A stretch of 64,000 bases of DNA from Clostridia bacterium (GTDB lineage: Bacteria > Bacillota > Clostridia > Oscillospirales > CAG-272). This document shows, in pieces, positions 1 through 9,117 of this stretch (position 1 is its first letter; every line of letters begins with the position of its first letter). Below the pieces are notes generated by a model. That model did no database searches, was not told where the DNA came from, and worked only from the letters and a program-made list of their open reading frames with translations. The stretch is from assembly GCA_017481495.1 (NCBI GenBank), contig JAFUPC010000025.1, positions 34,768 to 98,767 of the forward strand, read 5' to 3'. The translations under genes and the position numbers were made by a program.

Positions 1-13
1 TTCGCATCTGCTC

Positions 14-42
14 TTGCATTTTTTCCGGAAATATTGTATAAT
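14..42 (+). promoter_or_regulatory. SigA-type promoter of the amidohydrolase gene
   Basis: The -35 TTGCAT (14-19) and the perfect -10 TATAAT (37-42) are 17 bp apart. The start codon is about 40 bp downstream, so this promoter serves the amidohydrolase gene. Confidence 0.75.
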
Positions 43-82
43 GGGATACAGATGTTATGTACTTGCGAAGAAAGGAACCATT

Positions 83-898
83 ATGAAATATCATATGCCG
101 ATCGTTGACTGCCACTGTCATATTTACCCCGACAAAATCGCCGCGCGTGCGGTTGCCGGAATCAGCCGGTTTTATGACCTCGATATGCGGGAAGACGGGA
201 CGAAAGCCACCTTGCAGAGAGAATCCGCCGAAGCAGGCGTGACGCACAATCTCATTTTTTCCGTTGCAACAAAGCCGGGACAGGTGCAGTCCATCAATGA
301 ATTCATCGCCGCAGAAGTGCAGAGCAGCGGCGGAACCATGACGGGTCTGGGCGCCATGCACCCCGAATCCGAAAACCCGGAAGAAGACATCCGTCATCTG
401 ATGTCGCTCGGTCTGCGCGGGGTCAAGCTTCATCCCGATGTGCAGGGGTTCAAAATCGATGATTACCGATGTCTGAAAATCTATGAGCTGTGCGAAAAAT
501 ACCATCTTCCACTCCTGCTTCACACCGGGGACTACCGTTACGATATGTCCAACCCCAACCGTCTGCGCCCGATCATGGAAATTTTCACCGATCTCACCGT
601 CATTGCGGCGCATCTCGGCGGCTGGTCCGTCTGGGACGAAGCTGTGCTGGAGCTTGGCGGATTTGATAATCTCTATTTTGATACATCGTCGTCGCTTGCG
701 TTCATGCCGGCAGAAAAAGTCCGGCAGATCATCCGCTGTTACGGGGCGGAGCACGTTCTGTTCGGCACGGATTATCCGATGTGGATTCCGGAAAGGGAAC
801 TGGAACTGTTTTCCGTGCTCGGTCTGACACTGGAAGAGGAAGAAAAGATCCTCTGGAAAAATGCCAATGCACTCTTTTCGCTTGGATTATCTGATTAA
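83..898 (+). CDS. Amidohydrolase family 2 (TIM-barrel metal-dependent hydrolase)
   Basis: This 271-aa cytoplasmic protein looks like a member of the amidohydrolase-2 family of TIM-barrel metal enzymes that cleave or decarboxylate small substrates. The N-terminal HxH metal motif (DCHCH, about residues 9-13) is present. So are later metal-site His residues (LLLHTGD and AAHLGGW) and the C-terminal Asp of the GTDYP motif. The ATG at 83 is chosen because it follows an AAAGGA site and a SigA promoter; an upstream in-frame ATG at 14 lies inside that promoter. No signal peptide is seen. The substrate cannot be told from sequence. The gene stands alone and ends at a hairpin terminator shared with the convergent SGNH gene. 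Confidence 0.85.
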   Translation: MKYHMPIVDCHCHIYPDKIAARAVAGISRFYDLDMREDGTKATLQRESAEAGVTHNLIFSVATKPGQVQSINEFIAAEVQSSGGTMTGLGAMHPESENPEEDIRHLMSLGLRGVKLHPDVQGFKIDDYRCLKIYELCEKYHLPLLLHTGDYRYDMSNPNRLRPIMEIFTDLTVIAAHLGGWSVWDEAVLELGGFDNLYFDTSSSLAFMPAEKVRQIIRCYGAEHVLFGTDYPMWIPERELELFSVLGLTLEEEEKILWKNANALFSLGLSD

Positions 899-927
899 AA
901 CCTATTTATAAAACCAATATAAAATTA

Positions 928-964
928 ACCCGCCCGGACACAGGACAGACCGGACGGGTGTTTT
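928..964. terminator. Bidirectional intrinsic terminator
   Basis: The stem ACCCGCCCGG pairs with CCGGACGGGT with one mismatch. A T-run follows on the plus strand and a T-rich stretch on the minus strand. It sits between two convergent genes. Confidence 0.75.
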
Positions 965-997
965 GATTTCTGTATGCTGCGGAATCGACTCCGTTTT

Positions 998-2014
998 TCA
1001 GCAAAGAAATTCGTTCAGATACGGTGTCAGCGCATCCGCCATCATCAGAAAACCGGTATCGTTGGGATGCACCGTGTCAAGGGAGCAGACCGCGGTGAGA
1101 TGATCGGGGAAAAATTTGCCGCCGTCCACGAATCTCACGAGCTTGTCACCGGATGCCACGGCATCGTCATATGTCTTTTTAATGATCGCACGGCGGCGGG
1201 CGGCATCCTCATCCCGCAGATAATCCGGGCGCGACATCATGATAATAGGCAAGTGGGGCAGTGCGTTTCTCACACGCCAGAAGAACGGTGCATGGGTATC
1301 GGCAAGAAATTCCGGTGTCGGCGCGTTGTGGTCGTAATCGTAAACAAATATGGACGGATTCTGCGCAATGATGTAATCGGCAAATGCCAGATCTCCGCGC
1401 GCACTGCCGGAAAAACCGTAGTTGAGAACGTCAATGTTCAGACGGTTTGACAAGATGGAAATATAATTGCATCCGACACGTGTGGAGCATCCGCCCTCGG
1501 TGATGGAGGAGCCGTAGAATGCGACAGGGTGCGCGTTGCGGTAGGGTGTCGGTGCTTCCAATACGGCATCGTCGTCGATCTCGACAGAAAACGCGGTGAC
1601 GGTTTCGTTGCGCGGCAGAAAAACGGTGACATCCTCCATTTCGCCGGATTTTACAAAAGTCCGTTCTGCTGTCACGTTGTCCTTTTCGCGCATCTCACCA
1701 GGCGGGTTGAGCAGTCCGGCAAAGAACGATGTCGGGCGCGCGCCGATGTACACATCCGCGGACGAGCAGGAATACGTGGACATTCCGATGTCGTAACACA
1801 GATGGGCGATGGTCATGCGCAGGGTGAAGGTGTGTGCATTGGTACGGAAGCAGATTCTGCCGCCGCAGCTGCGGACACCGAACGGCGCGATGTGACGGAT
1901 CTCGTCACGGATGGCTTTGTGACACTTGGAAAAGCCCTCGCCGTCGTAATACGGATTCAGACCGAACACGCGCAGAGGATTTTCCTTGTCGGGGGTACAA
2001 TGGAATACTTTCAT
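998..2014 (-). CDS. SGNH/GDSL-family esterase-like hydrolase
   Basis: The 338-aa product has an N-terminal beta-rich region of about 150 residues followed by an SGNH hydrolase domain. The block I nucleophile motif GSSITEGG is present, then a GSARGD segment around the oxyanion-hole Gly, and a C-terminal HPND-type block V (DTVHPND) carrying the catalytic Asp/His pair. Such two-part proteins are usually carbohydrate esterases that remove acetyl groups from glycans; that role is inferred. No signal peptide is visible, so it probably acts in the cytoplasm. The start is supported by AAAGGATG 8 bp upstream. The gene is convergent with the amidohydrolase. Confidence 0.8.
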   Translation of the reverse strand: MKVFHCTPDKENPLRVFGLNPYYDGEGFSKCHKAIRDEIRHIAPFGVRSCGGRICFRTNAHTFTLRMTIAHLCYDIGMSTYSCSSADVYIGARPTSFFAGLLNPPGEMREKDNVTAERTFVKSGEMEDVTVFLPRNETVTAFSVEIDDDAVLEAPTPYRNAHPVAFYGSSITEGGCSTRVGCNYISILSNRLNIDVLNYGFSGSARGDLAFADYIIAQNPSIFVYDYDHNAPTPEFLADTHAPFFWRVRNALPHLPIIMMSRPDYLRDEDAARRRAIIKKTYDDAVASGDKLVRFVDGGKFFPDHLTAVCSLDTVHPNDTGFLMMADALTPYLNEFLC

Positions 2015-2050
2015 TTTGGGACATCCTTTCTTATCTGGTATTTATAATTT

Positions 2051-2923
2051 CTATTTATGATTATCGAGACGAAAAACCGTATTGACCGCCACGCCGATGA
2101 GCACCAGATTTCCGCAGACAAAAAGCCACATCAGAAGAAGTACCATCGAAGCAAGCGAGCCGTAAACAAGGGAATATTTCGCGCTTCCGCGGACAAACAG
2201 GGAAAAATAGACCGTCACAATGCCCATACCGACAGAACAAAGCAGTGTTCCGGGCAGAAGTGCACATCCGGCTGTGTTTTTTGGCTGTAAAATATACTGT
2301 AAAGCATAACAGATCAAGAAAAAGAGCAGAAACAACAGCAGAAAACGCAGTTTTCCAAGTAAAGTTACAAATGCGGGAATGACAAGAAAATGCGATGCAA
2401 ACGCGGTCAGCTCCTCCCAGAGCACCAGAACGAAAACAGACAGATAAATCGCAAAAAACAACAGAACCGCAAACAGATAACTGAATACGGTGCCGAAAAT
2501 TCCGCCGAAACGATGGGAATGAACGGGATTCGGCATTGCGGCGCGATGGATGTCGTCGGCGGTCTGCGCAAGACAGCGGAACGCACCCGCAGATGCCGAT
2601 AAAAGCAGGGTCAGAGATACCAGAAAAATCAGAGTGGAGGACACCGCATCCGGATTCTGCCACTCAAATGCGGCAAGCGCATCGAGGTCATCCGCAATCC
2701 ACGATTCCAAAAGCCGCAGAATATCGCCTTCATTGAGCTGAAACTGTGTCAGTAGAATCGAAAAACAGACAATCAGCGGAAACAGCGCAAGCAAAAAATA
2801 ATAGGACAGTCCCGCGGCACTGCGGGAAAGACGGCAGGTGTTATACAGATGAACAACCGTCCGCCCGGTTTCATAAAGCCGTTTCAGCTGTGTCGGAAGA
2901 CGGCGCCTGAGAGAGTTCCGCAT
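2051..2923 (-). CDS. YihY/BrkB-family integral membrane protein
   Basis: This 290-aa polytopic membrane protein carries the hallmark of the YihY/virulence factor BrkB family: a basic N-terminus, then SAAGLSYYFLLALFPL and about six hydrophobic segments. Members have often been mis-called RNase BN; the real function is unsettled (envelope or transport). The start is set at the ATG at 2923 because an AAAGGAG site lies about 10 bp before it. An ATG seven codons further upstream overlaps that site and is unlikely to be used. The gene has a long upstream leader (about 220 nt) if the promoter at 3147-3175 is the one used. Confidence 0.85.
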   Translation of the reverse strand: MRNSLRRRLPTQLKRLYETGRTVVHLYNTCRLSRSAAGLSYYFLLALFPLIVCFSILLTQFQLNEGDILRLLESWIADDLDALAAFEWQNPDAVSSTLIFLVSLTLLLSASAGAFRCLAQTADDIHRAAMPNPVHSHRFGGIFGTVFSYLFAVLLFFAIYLSVFVLVLWEELTAFASHFLVIPAFVTLLGKLRFLLLFLLFFLICYALQYILQPKNTAGCALLPGTLLCSVGMGIVTVYFSLFVRGSAKYSLVYGSLASMVLLLMWLFVCGNLVLIGVAVNTVFRLDNHK

Positions 2924-3538
2924 CGCATGGTTTCTCCTTTGCATATGATTTCAAAACACAGTTTAGAATTCCTCTTTGTGCTTTATCATATGCACCCGGC
3001 GGAAATTTATGTCAGATGCCGCCAAAGGGACAACCGTTTGGTTCTTTCTTTGGAGGAAATGCCGGGAATGTGCGTGGAATGTCCGATGGTGTCGTCCTGC
3101 CTGTCCTCAAAGCCGTGCAAGTTTCCGGAGTTGGAGCGGATACTTTATTATAACACAGAACGTCGGAAATGTAAAGAGATAACGCGGGATATAAAGTATA
3201 ATAAGGAAGAAATATGAAGGAAACGTAAAAAATCGTGTATTGCGATGCAGGTGAACGGCTGATTTTTGGCAGAGAAGTGCTATACTTCCATACATCGAAC
3301 TATTAAATAAATTCCGATTTAAATGAATTAAATTCAAATTTCATTCATTACAGGTTCATATCCGACCCGGATACACGAAATCACAGGTATCGGAAATCTC
3401 CTTATATCCTCCCATCGCGGCACACCGTTTTCCGTTCTCCGGCATATACCGATAACAGCGCATCTTAACAGATGCTGAATCGCGTTTCTTCATAGACGTT
3501 AAATCCAATTCCAGGCAATGAAAGGATGAAATTCCAGT
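2924..3538. other. Intergenic region with a minus-strand promoter and an AT-rich palindrome
   Basis: I see no convincing gene in these 615 bp. They hold a minus-strand promoter (3147-3175), a perfect 13-bp palindrome TGAATTAAATTCA at 3324-3336 in an AT-rich stretch upstream of the ZIP transporter, and an unexplained GC-richer stretch (2985-3140) that would be the 5' leader of the YihY gene. A metal-responsive operator for the ZIP gene is possible but unproven. Confidence 0.5.
3147..3175 (-). promoter_or_regulatory. SigA-type promoter, leftward, likely for the YihY gene
   Basis: Read on the minus strand: TTTACA, a 17-bp spacer, then TATAAT. It points at the YihY-family gene about 220 bp away and leaves a long untranslated leader. 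Confidence 0.6.
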
Positions 3539-4450
3539 ATGAACTTCACACAGACCATATTTCTCACCGCGCTCGGCTGTGCCTTTCCGTTTCTGATGAC
3601 GGTGCTCGGCTCCGCGGCGGTGTTCTTTTTCCGACGGCAGATGAAGCCTGTATGGAAGCAGGTTTTTCTCGGTTTTGCGGCGGGCGTGATGCTGGCGGCA
3701 TCAGTATGGAGTCTTCTGACACCGGCGATTGCGGCTGCCGAAGACAGCGGACTTCCAGGATGGCTTCCGGCCGCCGGCGGGCTTGCGGCAGGCGTTCTGT
3801 TTCTTCTTTTGTCTGATATTGCGGTATCCCGTCTTGCCGGGCGTCGTCTCGCCGGATGCCGCGGCGAAAAACCTGTTTCTGGACCGCATAATGGCTCCTC
3901 CCGCCGCTCGTTTTTGCTTTGGCTCGCCATGACGGTACACAACATTCCCGAAGGCATGGCGGTCGGACTGTCGTTTGCGCTGATTTCAGGAATACAGGAT
4001 GGCGGCGCGGTGTCTTCGGAATCGATCACCGATTCCGCCGCTTTTTGTACTGCCGCCGCGCTGTCCCTCGGTATCGGCATCCAGAATCTCCCGGAGGGGG
4101 CCGCCGTTGCGCTTCCGCTTTTACAGAACGGAATACCGCGGCACCGTGCGTTTTGGCGCGGATGTCTGTCCGGACTGGTCGAACCGGTTTCCGGCATTCT
4201 CGCCGCGCTTCTGTTCCGCGGAATTACATCTGTCATGCCGTGGCTGCTGTCGTTTGCGGCAGGCGCGATGCTGTATGTGGTTGCGGAGGAACTGATTCCT
4301 GCGGCAAATCATCCAGACAGCTGTCATAAAGATGACACGGCTGATCATGCCACCCCCGATGATTGCGAGGACGGTGCTTCCTTTGTCGGAACACTCAGCA
4401 TCATGTCGGGTTTTCTTCTGATGATGGTGTTGGATGTCGCACTCGGTTAA
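3539..4450 (+). CDS. ZIP-family metal cation transporter
   Basis: The 303-aa product matches the ZIP (ZupT-like) family, which imports Zn2+ and related divalent metals across the cytoplasmic membrane. There are about eight hydrophobic helices. The metal-binding helix motif HNIPEGMAVG is present near residue 130, and its partner helix reads NLPEGAAVALPLL. A His/Asp-rich loop near residues 255-275 (HPDSCHKDDTADH) precedes the last helix and may bind metal. AAAGGATG stands before the ATG. It lies alone between divergent and convergent neighbours. The palindrome at 3324-3336 may be its operator. Confidence 0.9.
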   Translation: MNFTQTIFLTALGCAFPFLMTVLGSAAVFFFRRQMKPVWKQVFLGFAAGVMLAASVWSLLTPAIAAAEDSGLPGWLPAAGGLAAGVLFLLLSDIAVSRLAGRRLAGCRGEKPVSGPHNGSSRRSFLLWLAMTVHNIPEGMAVGLSFALISGIQDGGAVSSESITDSAAFCTAAALSLGIGIQNLPEGAAVALPLLQNGIPRHRAFWRGCLSGLVEPVSGILAALLFRGITSVMPWLLSFAAGAMLYVVAEELIPAANHPDSCHKDDTADHATPDDCEDGASFVGTLSIMSGFLLMMVLDVALG

Positions 4451-4481
4451 ACGAAATTATATTTATAAATAGCAGATAAAT

Positions 4482-5882
4482 TCAAATCCCCTGAATACGC
4501 AGTCCTTTCGGATAATGATTTTTCAGCGTATCTCCGACCCGTTTGGCACCGCCGAGCGCACAACCGTCCACCATCACGCAACCGAAGCCGTCGCCGCTCT
4601 CGCCGCCGGAATCCTCCCCGGAAACGGTGATCGTCTCCCCATGCAGATACCGCAGAACCCGCGGATCCGCCGATGAAAGATTCCATTTCCGCCGCATCTG
4701 CCCGCCATATGCCGAAAACAGCTGATGATGCGGCGCGATGCGGCTCCCCTTACTCTCGCCTAGCCGGACACCGAGTGAAAAGCAGTTCCCGCTGACCGCC
4801 ATCTGCTCCGGAACCGCATACAAAATGCCGCCGCGTTTTTTGATCTGCGGTATCTTTTCCGAAAACAGCTCCCGCAGAAGTGCTGTGGACATGGCAGTTT
4901 CCTCTTTTGTCATTTTTTCCCAGTTGGACGGAATGGTTCTGCGCGGCGCATCACCGTCTTTGCGCAGAATGCACACAAACTGTCCCTCACCGCCCGTGAT
5001 GTGCGGGTAACAGCGTGCAGAACGGCTCAGATCGGCGGAACAGCCCGCGACCGGAAGCCCGGGGGATGTCACGCGCCGCACGCATTCCGGCAGAATCTCC
5101 ACGGTATAACCGGGGTACTGCATGAGAAACCGCGCGATCAGCTCCTCGTTTTCCTCCGGTGCAAAGGTGCAGGTGGCATACACAAGAATCCCGCCGGGCC
5201 GCAGACAGTCCTGTGCATCCGACAGAATCCCCAAAGAGCGTTCGGCACACATCCGCACGTTGTCCTCCGACCATTCGGCGATCGCCTGAGGATTTTTGCG
5301 GAACATTCCCTCCCCGGAACACGGCGCATCCACAACAACGCAGTCAAAGCATCCGGCGTACCACATCCGCAAATGTGCGGCATCCGTGTTTGTGACAACG
5401 GCGTTCGGAATCCCGAGCCGCTCGATGTTGGAAAGCAGAATTTTTGCGCGGGACGGGACGAATTCATTGGAGACCAGAAGCCCGCCGGCGCCGATTTTCG
5501 CCGCAAGCTGGGTGCTTTTTCCGCCGGGTGCGGCACAGACGTCCAGAACGAAATCGCCTGGTCGGAGAAACGCACCCGCCGCCGCTATGGGAAGCATTGC
5601 CGCCGGCTCCTGCAAGTAAAATGCGCCCGCATGATGCAAGGGGTGATTTCCCGTTCCCGCTTCCGTGCAGTCGAGGTAAAATCCGTTTTCCTCAAACGCC
5701 GTCGGGCGGAGCGGAAACGCATTCAGGCCAAGAAAACGCGCGGTATCACATTTATAGGGATTGACCCGCAGCCCGCGCTGGGCATCGTTATTGTACGCGG
5801 AAAGGAACGCATCGTAATTACTGCCGAGCAAATGCTTCATGTGTTCGCAGAACGCGGCGGGCAAGGTTGGGATCACAGACAT
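4482..5882 (-). CDS. NOL1/NOP2/Sun-family rRNA (cytosine-5) methyltransferase, RsmF-like
   Basis: This 466-aa enzyme should methylate cytosine C5 in rRNA (or tRNA) using S-adenosylmethionine. The SAM-binding segment DVCAAPGGKSTQLA, the catalytic DAPCSGEGM Cys and the second Cys in YATCTFAPEENE are all present, as expected for m5C methyltransferases. The C-terminal 160 residues fit the PUA-like RNA-binding extension of RsmF/YebU proteins. The ATG at 5882 is preferred over an upstream TTG because AAAGGAG lies about 10 bp before it. It is convergent with the ZIP gene, and its 5' end abuts the promoter of the Gfo/Idh/MocA gene. Confidence 0.9.
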   Translation of the reverse strand: MSVIPTLPAAFCEHMKHLLGSNYDAFLSAYNNDAQRGLRVNPYKCDTARFLGLNAFPLRPTAFEENGFYLDCTEAGTGNHPLHHAGAFYLQEPAAMLPIAAAGAFLRPGDFVLDVCAAPGGKSTQLAAKIGAGGLLVSNEFVPSRAKILLSNIERLGIPNAVVTNTDAAHLRMWYAGCFDCVVVDAPCSGEGMFRKNPQAIAEWSEDNVRMCAERSLGILSDAQDCLRPGGILVYATCTFAPEENEELIARFLMQYPGYTVEILPECVRRVTSPGLPVAGCSADLSRSARCYPHITGGEGQFVCILRKDGDAPRRTIPSNWEKMTKEETAMSTALLRELFSEKIPQIKKRGGILYAVPEQMAVSGNCFSLGVRLGESKGSRIAPHHQLFSAYGGQMRRKWNLSSADPRVLRYLHGETITVSGEDSGGESGDGFGCVMVDGCALGGAKRVGDTLKNHYPKGLRIQGI

Positions 5883-5928
5883 ATCGGAAAATCTCCTTTG
5901 CAAATTGTATGGTATCGGATAAATCTAC

Positions 5929-5957
5929 TTGACAAAATATCGTTTCTGTGGTATCAT
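5929..5957 (+). promoter_or_regulatory. SigA-type promoter with extended -10
   Basis: TTGACA (5929-5934), a 17-bp spacer ending TGTGG, then TATCAT (5952-5957). It drives the Gfo/Idh/MocA gene at 6045 through an 80-nt leader. Confidence 0.8.
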
Positions 5958-6044
5958 GGTACTGTATCGGGTATGGAGAACCGCACATATCACGGTGTAC
6001 TATAAATAAACAGACTTTATAAAAAGAAAGGAATTTCTAAAATC

Positions 6045-7046
6045 ATGTTAAAAGCAGGACTTATCGGCTGCGGCAGTATGGGCGGCGGCCATCTCGGCAA
6101 TTATTACCGGTTCAACCGGGAAAACGATCTTCTGCGGCTCGTCTGTGTCTGCGACATCCGCGAAGAACGGCTGAACATCGTCAATCAGTCAGAGGGCGAA
6201 ATCCGTCTGTATCAGGACATTGACGAAATGCTTGCAAAGGAAGACCTCGACATGGTGACCATTGCCCTGCCGACATATCTGCACCACGATGCCGCCATCA
6301 AATGCCTGGAACACGGTGTCAACGTCCTCTGCGAAAAGCCGATGGCACTGACGGTCTCCGACTGCGACGAAATGATCGCCGCGGCAGAAAAGGCGGGAAA
6401 ACTGCTTCTCATCGGTCAGTGCCTGCGGTTTGCAGGAAATTATGTATATCTGAAAAAGCTGGTCGAAGAAAAGACCTATGGAGACGTCATTGCGGCGCAT
6501 TTCATCCGCTGTTCGTCCTGCCGTCCGCCGTTCGGCTGGAACAACTGGTTCATGAAAAAGGAGCTGTCCGGCGGCGGTCTTTACGACCTGCACATCCATG
6601 ATGCAGACATCATGCGCGCAATTTTCGGCAATCCGACCGCCGTTTCCGCTGTGACCCGTCCGGTCTTTGAGGATTCGGTCAACGACAGCTTCGCGGGACT
6701 GTATCATTATCCCAGTATGGTAATTTCGGCGGAAAGCGATTGGTCGCGCAAGCACTTCCCGTTCACCGCCGACTATACAGTCAATTTTGAGCGGGCAACG
6801 CTAAATCTGCACGGCGATGTTCTGACCCTTGCAACGACGGAAGAGCCGATGCACACAGTGAATCTGAATGATATTCCCGGCATTCCGACCGATGATCCGT
6901 ATTATCTGGAAACGAAATACCTCGCCGAGTGCATCCGCGACGGAAAGCCGAATACTTATAATCCGCCGTTTGAGAGCCGCGAGACCATCCGTCTTCTGAA
7001 TGCGGCAAACGAAAGCGGTATGACCGGCGTGACCGTAAAATTGTAA
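6045..7046 (+). CDS. Gfo/Idh/MocA-family NAD(P)-dependent oxidoreductase
   Basis: This 333-aa cytoplasmic dehydrogenase begins with a Rossmann motif (LIGCGSMGGGH) and has the family's conserved EKP motif (NVLCEKPMALT, about residues 93-103), whose Lys is catalytic. The C-terminal half is the typical alpha/beta substrate domain, with a GGGLYDLHIHD active-site stretch. Such enzymes oxidise or epimerise sugars and inositols; the substrate is not readable here. AAAGGAA precedes the ATG, and the gene is bounded by its own promoter and a strong terminator, so it is monocistronic. Confidence 0.88.
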   Translation: MLKAGLIGCGSMGGGHLGNYYRFNRENDLLRLVCVCDIREERLNIVNQSEGEIRLYQDIDEMLAKEDLDMVTIALPTYLHHDAAIKCLEHGVNVLCEKPMALTVSDCDEMIAAAEKAGKLLLIGQCLRFAGNYVYLKKLVEEKTYGDVIAAHFIRCSSCRPPFGWNNWFMKKELSGGGLYDLHIHDADIMRAIFGNPTAVSAVTRPVFEDSVNDSFAGLYHYPSMVISAESDWSRKHFPFTADYTVNFERATLNLHGDVLTLATTEEPMHTVNLNDIPGIPTDDPYYLETKYLAECIRDGKPNTYNPPFESRETIRLLNAANESGMTGVTVKL

Positions 7047-7064
7047 TTATAATTGCCTTCATCA

Positions 7065-7103
7065 CCCCATCGCATGAGATTCATATGCGATGGGGATTTT
7101 TTA
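7065..7103 (+). terminator. Intrinsic terminator after the Gfo/Idh/MocA gene
   Basis: An 11-bp near-perfect stem (7065-7075 with 7085-7095) has a 9-nt loop and is followed by TTTTTT. The reverse strand lacks a T-run, so it serves the plus-strand gene. Confidence 0.85.
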
Positions 7104-7688
7104 AAGTTTTTTCCGCATAACGACCCGCCCATCCTGTGCGGCATAACGGCAGAATCCGCATTTTTCATACATGGCGACCGGACCGCGAAAATCGTGGTCT
7201 TCATAAGAAAAAACCTCGTTTGCGTATGCTTCCACATAGTCATACCCCTCCGCGGCGGCATCGCGGACGACGGCTTCCAGCAGCTTTGTCGCAATTCCTC
7301 TGCGCTGCATCTGCGGCGCGATGACGAAGCAGAACACAGATTTCACACGGACAGCCGCATCCTCCGCCGGAATCGGCCAGAACATCCGCAGATAATCGAC
7401 ACAGCGGCGGCAGTCTCCGTTTGCATTGCACCAGCCGACGATTTCCCCATCGCGAAAGGCAAGATACCCCTGCAGACTGCCCTCCCGGACAAAGCGGATC
7501 GCCTTTTCCCGCCGCTCTTCCCTTGTCGGAAACCAGTGATTTCCGTCGGCTTCATAAGAGGCATCACTGCGCCACGTCACACAGTAGCATTTCTGTTCCT
7601 CAATGTTGACATCGTGCGGTGTAACGTCAAAGAAATGCGCGTATTCTTCTGCTAGCGCAGGTGTCAGTTTCCTGATCTCAAGTTCCAT
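7101..7688 (-). CDS. GNAT-family N-acetyltransferase
   Basis: The 195-aa protein looks like a GCN5-related N-acetyltransferase, which transfers acetyl from acetyl-CoA to an amine. The acetyl-CoA loop reads APQMQRRGIATKLLEAV (Q/RxxGxG/A type) and is followed by the C-terminal segment YVEAYANE and the MYEKCGFCRY strand typical of the family. AGGTGA lies upstream of the start. It is downstream of, and probably co-transcribed with, the P-loop and nucleotidyltransferase genes. The substrate is unknown. Confidence 0.85.
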   Translation of the reverse strand: MELEIRKLTPALAEEYAHFFDVTPHDVNIEEQKCYCVTWRSDASYEADGNHWFPTREERREKAIRFVREGSLQGYLAFRDGEIVGWCNANGDCRRCVDYLRMFWPIPAEDAAVRVKSVFCFVIAPQMQRRGIATKLLEAVVRDAAAEGYDYVEAYANEVFSYEDHDFRGPVAMYEKCGFCRYAAQDGRVVMRKKL

Positions 7689-7763
7689 TGAATATAATCA
7701 CCTATAACAAATATTTTATATAATTGATCTGTCTGATCACCGATCTCCCATTGGCATGACAGG

Positions 7764-8420
7764 TCATCCGACCGAATCCAGACCGAATAGCGCCGCAGCA
7801 TCCCGGGCGGTTTGTTCGGGTGTCGTCGTATCGTCCCACGCAATGACCGGAATGCCGAGCCGTGTCACCCAGTCCGGCAGACATTCCTCGTTGACAGCGA
7901 CCGCCTGATACGCCTGTTCGATCAGATGCGCTTTTTCGTCTTCCCCGATGTCGGTACGGTTCCGGATGGAATCCAGCGCATCCGCATGATCGGGACGGTC
8001 AAACCAGTCAAAGTGCGATGCGCGGTTCCACAGATACACCATGTGGGTCGCCGCCTTTGCCGCGGCATCATAGTCGATGTCCCCCTCGCAGAGAATGCAG
8101 TCGTGCTGTCCCGCAAGCACCAGAAGATCGGCGATGATCATCGGTGTCATCTCAGATAACCAGTGCGCTTCCCGTTTCGCGATGACTTCCTTTGGAAGCT
8201 CCCAGAACGTCACCCCGTATTCCGCTTCAAAATCACGGCACATATATGGCTCGTCCGCCGGGTCGGCTTCTTCGCGGTGCGGGTCGCGGCTGTCGTCGGT
8301 GCTGTAAACGGCACAATGATATTGCGCCCGGAGCAGATCGGCAACCGTCGTTTTTCCGCGTCCCCAGATGAAATATACGTTTTGCAATCTTTTTTTCAGT
8401 ACTTTGTCCGGAATGTTCAT
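7764..8420 (-). CDS. Putative P-loop NTPase/kinase-like protein, unknown substrate
   Basis: This 218-aa protein has a nucleotide-binding look: YFIWGRGKTTVADLLRA near residue 13, then a YSTDD segment. The Walker A is non-standard because the first Gly of GxxxxGK[ST] is missing (Phe or Ile stands there). The rest (ADLLVLAGQ, CILCEGDIDYD) fits small-molecule kinases of the AAA-type, but I do not recognise the family firmly. The start at 8420 is chosen for GGAGG 13 bp upstream. It begins 4 bp after the nucleotidyltransferase gene stops, so the two are coupled. Confidence 0.65.
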   Translation of the reverse strand: MNIPDKVLKKRLQNVYFIWGRGKTTVADLLRAQYHCAVYSTDDSRDPHREEADPADEPYMCRDFEAEYGVTFWELPKEVIAKREAHWLSEMTPMIIADLLVLAGQHDCILCEGDIDYDAAAKAATHMVYLWNRASHFDWFDRPDHADALDSIRNRTDIGEDEKAHLIEQAYQAVAVNEECLPDWVTRLGIPVIAWDDTTTPEQTARDAAALFGLDSVG

Positions 8421-8424
8421 AATG

Positions 8425-9102
8425 TCAGATTTTTCCTCCAAATTCCAGAATTCTGTCCCGGCACCATGCAAACACCTCCGCAAATGCCGCATCGAAGTCG
8501 TATTCCGCACCCCGTGCATCTTCTATGACGATACGGTAAACCGTGCGGTCCTCCTCGTTCAGTGAGGACACCAGTGCCGCGCGGTTTTCCGGGAAATTTC
8601 CTGTGCGTAATAAGGCAATATCCTGCAAAAGGAAAAACAGCTCCTTTGCGTGAGAGGACAGCTTTTCGGCACTCCGCTGTGCGCCGCGGTGAACATACCG
8701 GTGAACCAGCGCGTGATACAGATTGCCAAGCGACAGAAGCACATAATTTCTGTGGTCAACAGGCGAATACGGCGGAACAAAATCGGAAAGCGTTCCGTAG
8801 TGATCCCGTGTGCTGTATAAAAGATGCAATATCTCCTGGGGGTTCCACGCGGCAAATTCTTCCGTGCCGCAGAGAAAGCCGCAGGAGTGCTCCGCATCGT
8901 CCAGCTGCTTGACGATGTTCCGGTATACCGCCATGTCGGCCGGTGTGAGACCGTTTATCAGCACCATGATGTCAATGTCGCTGTTCTCCGTCTGCTCGCC
9001 GCGCAGATAACTGCCCTGCAGTCCGACGTAGGCAAGGCGGGCACCGAATGCGCTTTGCAGTGCGGCGGTGAGGGCTCCGAGATAGGAATGGATTTGTACC
9101 AT
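8425..9102 (-). CDS. Nucleotidyltransferase-domain protein
   Basis: The 225-aa product begins with a pol-beta-type nucleotidyltransferase signature: the GSYLRGEQ helix turn followed by SDIDIMVLI (GS-x10-DxD, about residues 30-50). These enzymes add a nucleotide to a small molecule or protein. The C-terminal region (HAKELFFLLQDI) is helical, as in kanamycin-nucleotidyltransferase/HEPN-like partners. AAAGGA precedes the ATG at 9102. It sits between the toroid protein gene (15 bp upstream) and the P-loop gene, so the three are probably one transcript. An antibiotic substrate should not be assumed. Confidence 0.75.
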   Translation of the reverse strand: MVQIHSYLGALTAALQSAFGARLAYVGLQGSYLRGEQTENSDIDIMVLINGLTPADMAVYRNIVKQLDDAEHSCGFLCGTEEFAAWNPQEILHLLYSTRDHYGTLSDFVPPYSPVDHRNYVLLSLGNLYHALVHRYVHRGAQRSAEKLSSHAKELFFLLQDIALLRTGNFPENRAALVSSLNEEDRTVYRIVIEDARGAEYDFDAAFAEVFAWCRDRILEFGGKI

Positions 9103-9117
9103 GATAAACAATCCTTT

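Noticed and set aside
2849..3217. 122-aa plus-strand reading frame with a CxxC-rich stretch upstream of the ZIP gene
   Set aside because: No ribosome binding site or promoter on that strand, and a strong minus-strand promoter lies inside it. Part overlaps the YihY gene.
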